Source: Cinnamomum chago (taxonomy: Eukaryota; Streptophyta; Magnoliopsida; Laurales; Lauraceae). From it: a stretch of 64,000 bases of DNA. Each line of letters starts with the position of its first letter. The stretch's first letter is position 1. The DNA lies in assembly GCA_038049695.1 (NCBI GenBank), contig CP142457.1, positions 25,558,501-25,622,500 on the forward strand, given 5' to 3'. The notes beneath the pieces were generated by a model. It saw nothing but the letters and a program-made list of their open reading frames with translations, ran no database searches and was not told the origin of the DNA. Made by a program: the position numbers and the translations under genes. This document shows positions 62,625-64,000 of this stretch, in pieces.

Positions 62625-64000
62625 AAATCCTCTAGTCAAAGGTTCGAGAACGAAGTTTCGTACCCTAGAAGTTGTTAGGACTGAGAGAGAAGCGAGATAT
62701 CAGAAAGTGTGACTTCATTTTAGGATTTCGTTTGGCATGACAGTCTCTTTTTTTTTTTTTTTTTTTTTTTTGAAAAGTTCAGTAAAGAGGGAATACCGAC
62801 GGTTTTTCTGAAATCGCGGAGGGAAAGTTGAGTTGGATTAAATGGGTAAATTGACTTGGAAATTCAATTTGATGTTACTTGTGCATTGGGTCTATGGAAG
62901 ACAGAATCCAAAGATAATGTAGAAAATGGAGAGGTGAGGCACTTTGTGAAAGTGGGCATAGTGGAAGAGGCATAGAGATGGCTTGGTGATGAATGAAAGG
63001 TGGTTGAAGGTGTTGAGTTTTTTACATGAATTTGATGAGAAAATGCAGAGAACAGAGCATGAAGGAAAACAAGGAAATGAAGAGAAACTGAAAATAGAAC
63101 AAATTATGGAAAAAACAAGTAAAGGAAAGGATATAGAAACAGGCAATGAGGACTTCTATGAAGGAAACAAAAAACTGGGTTCTTTTTGTTTCAGAAGGGT
63201 AGAGTCCGGGTCATTTCTTTAAGGTAGAAGATGGGACAGCAGATGAGAAGAAATGAAGATTGGTGGCTCAACTGGTGGTTAAGATAATAAAAAGTTGTTT
63301 TCGGGCTGGAAAGTTGATGGAAACAAATGGGTGTAATGAGTTGCAGATGGGTTTGGGTATTGTCGAGTGATTTTTAGGCTTGTATATGTTTTGGAGATTT
63401 TGAAACTTGTAAAAATGGATTGGTCAGTGATGGTGAAAATGAAGGACTGAGATCATGTTGATCAAGAAGAAGAGAAGGTGGGTTTGCGGAGATATGAAAG
63501 GTTGAATGGGAGTTGAGTTGCAGTGCTAGCACCTATGATTGGTCTCATATGACCCTTTCTATTCTCAGGTTGACCTAATTAATAAACATGTTGGGTTGAG
63601 GATACTCCTATTCTTATTATTTGAACATCAACCAACCTAGTAATTGCACTATAAAGTGCCCATCAGACCTAAATCCAACCTATTTATTTTATGCTCCAGC
63701 ATACTCTATTAGTTTCTGCTTTGGATTTGGATTGACATGTTCAACCTGAATAATAAATAGACCGAATACAAGTTGAGCCTTTACAAGTTATCCACAATAC
63801 TAAACTAAATCCACCAAACCTAGCCCACCCTAACCTATCGCCTCCCCTGATTTTTATCTTTAAGAGTGACAAATGTAGAAGAATCACTGAGAGGAGATTT
63901 GGACGTGTAAGAAGTATCCCTATTTAGGCATGGTGTGATAATTGATGAACCAAAGCCAAGACCAAGAAAACACACCTGTGAACCATGAAAAAAAAAATAC
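62625..64000. other. Intergenic stretch, no gene recognised
   Basis: It contains a T24 tract at 62748-62771. The plus-strand frame 62983-63222 (79 codons, Lys/Glu-rich) has no family likeness and no splice or start context that I trust. Confidence 0.5.

Noticed and set aside
62983..63222. 79-codon Lys/Glu-rich open frame
   Set aside because: Purine-rich sequence gives such frames by chance; there is no homology, splice or promoter evidence.

Overview
The window looks like repeat-dominated, gene-poor nuclear DNA of a flowering plant. The evidence is a plant-type Ty3/gypsy retrotransposon of the Tat lineage, an LTR family present twice, a very long satellite array, and intron-containing fragments of plant-type genes (VPS22/SNF8 and an RSL-like bHLH). 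I cannot name the species. I see no complete, intact host gene.

Layout. 1-629: one end of an LTR, cut by the window edge. 630-2067: AT-rich DNA without genes. 2068-41660: one uninterrupted direct array of 59 units of about 671 bp (670-673). It has layered higher-order repeats: a 6/7-unit block, a 9-unit block and a very regular 4-unit block. 41654-42080: degenerate short sub-repeats related to the inner part of the monomer. 42081-42290: a stretch whose outer end resembles, in reverse complement, the first bases of the monomer. 42530-43060: duplicated hairpin-forming sequence. 43892-46186: a solo LTR of the same family as 1-629 but inverted, with a perfect 5-bp target duplication, inserted into a 60-bp tandem repeat. 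46263-49200: intergenic DNA with weak transposon remnants. 49207-51035: exon-like fragments of unrelated genes, all on the minus strand. 52026-62619: a 10.6-kb Tat-lineage Ty3/gypsy element with both LTRs, target duplication CCCTT, primer-binding site, polypurine tract, a decayed gag-pol, and an antisense, apparently spliced gene in its 3' region. 62625-64000: no gene recognised.

How the parts relate. The gypsy element once coded gag, protease, reverse transcriptase, RNase H, a second archaeal-type RNase H and integrase on the plus strand. It now carries many stops, several frameshifts and an altered protease active site, so this copy cannot be autonomous. The minus-strand gene keeps three introns with usable splice signals that preserve or match reading phase, although its coding sequence is also broken. 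The satellite is the most striking component: its higher-order periodicity changes along the array, and its monomer start resembles a DNA-transposon end.

All comparisons were made by eye on the sequence given. No alignment or database search was run.
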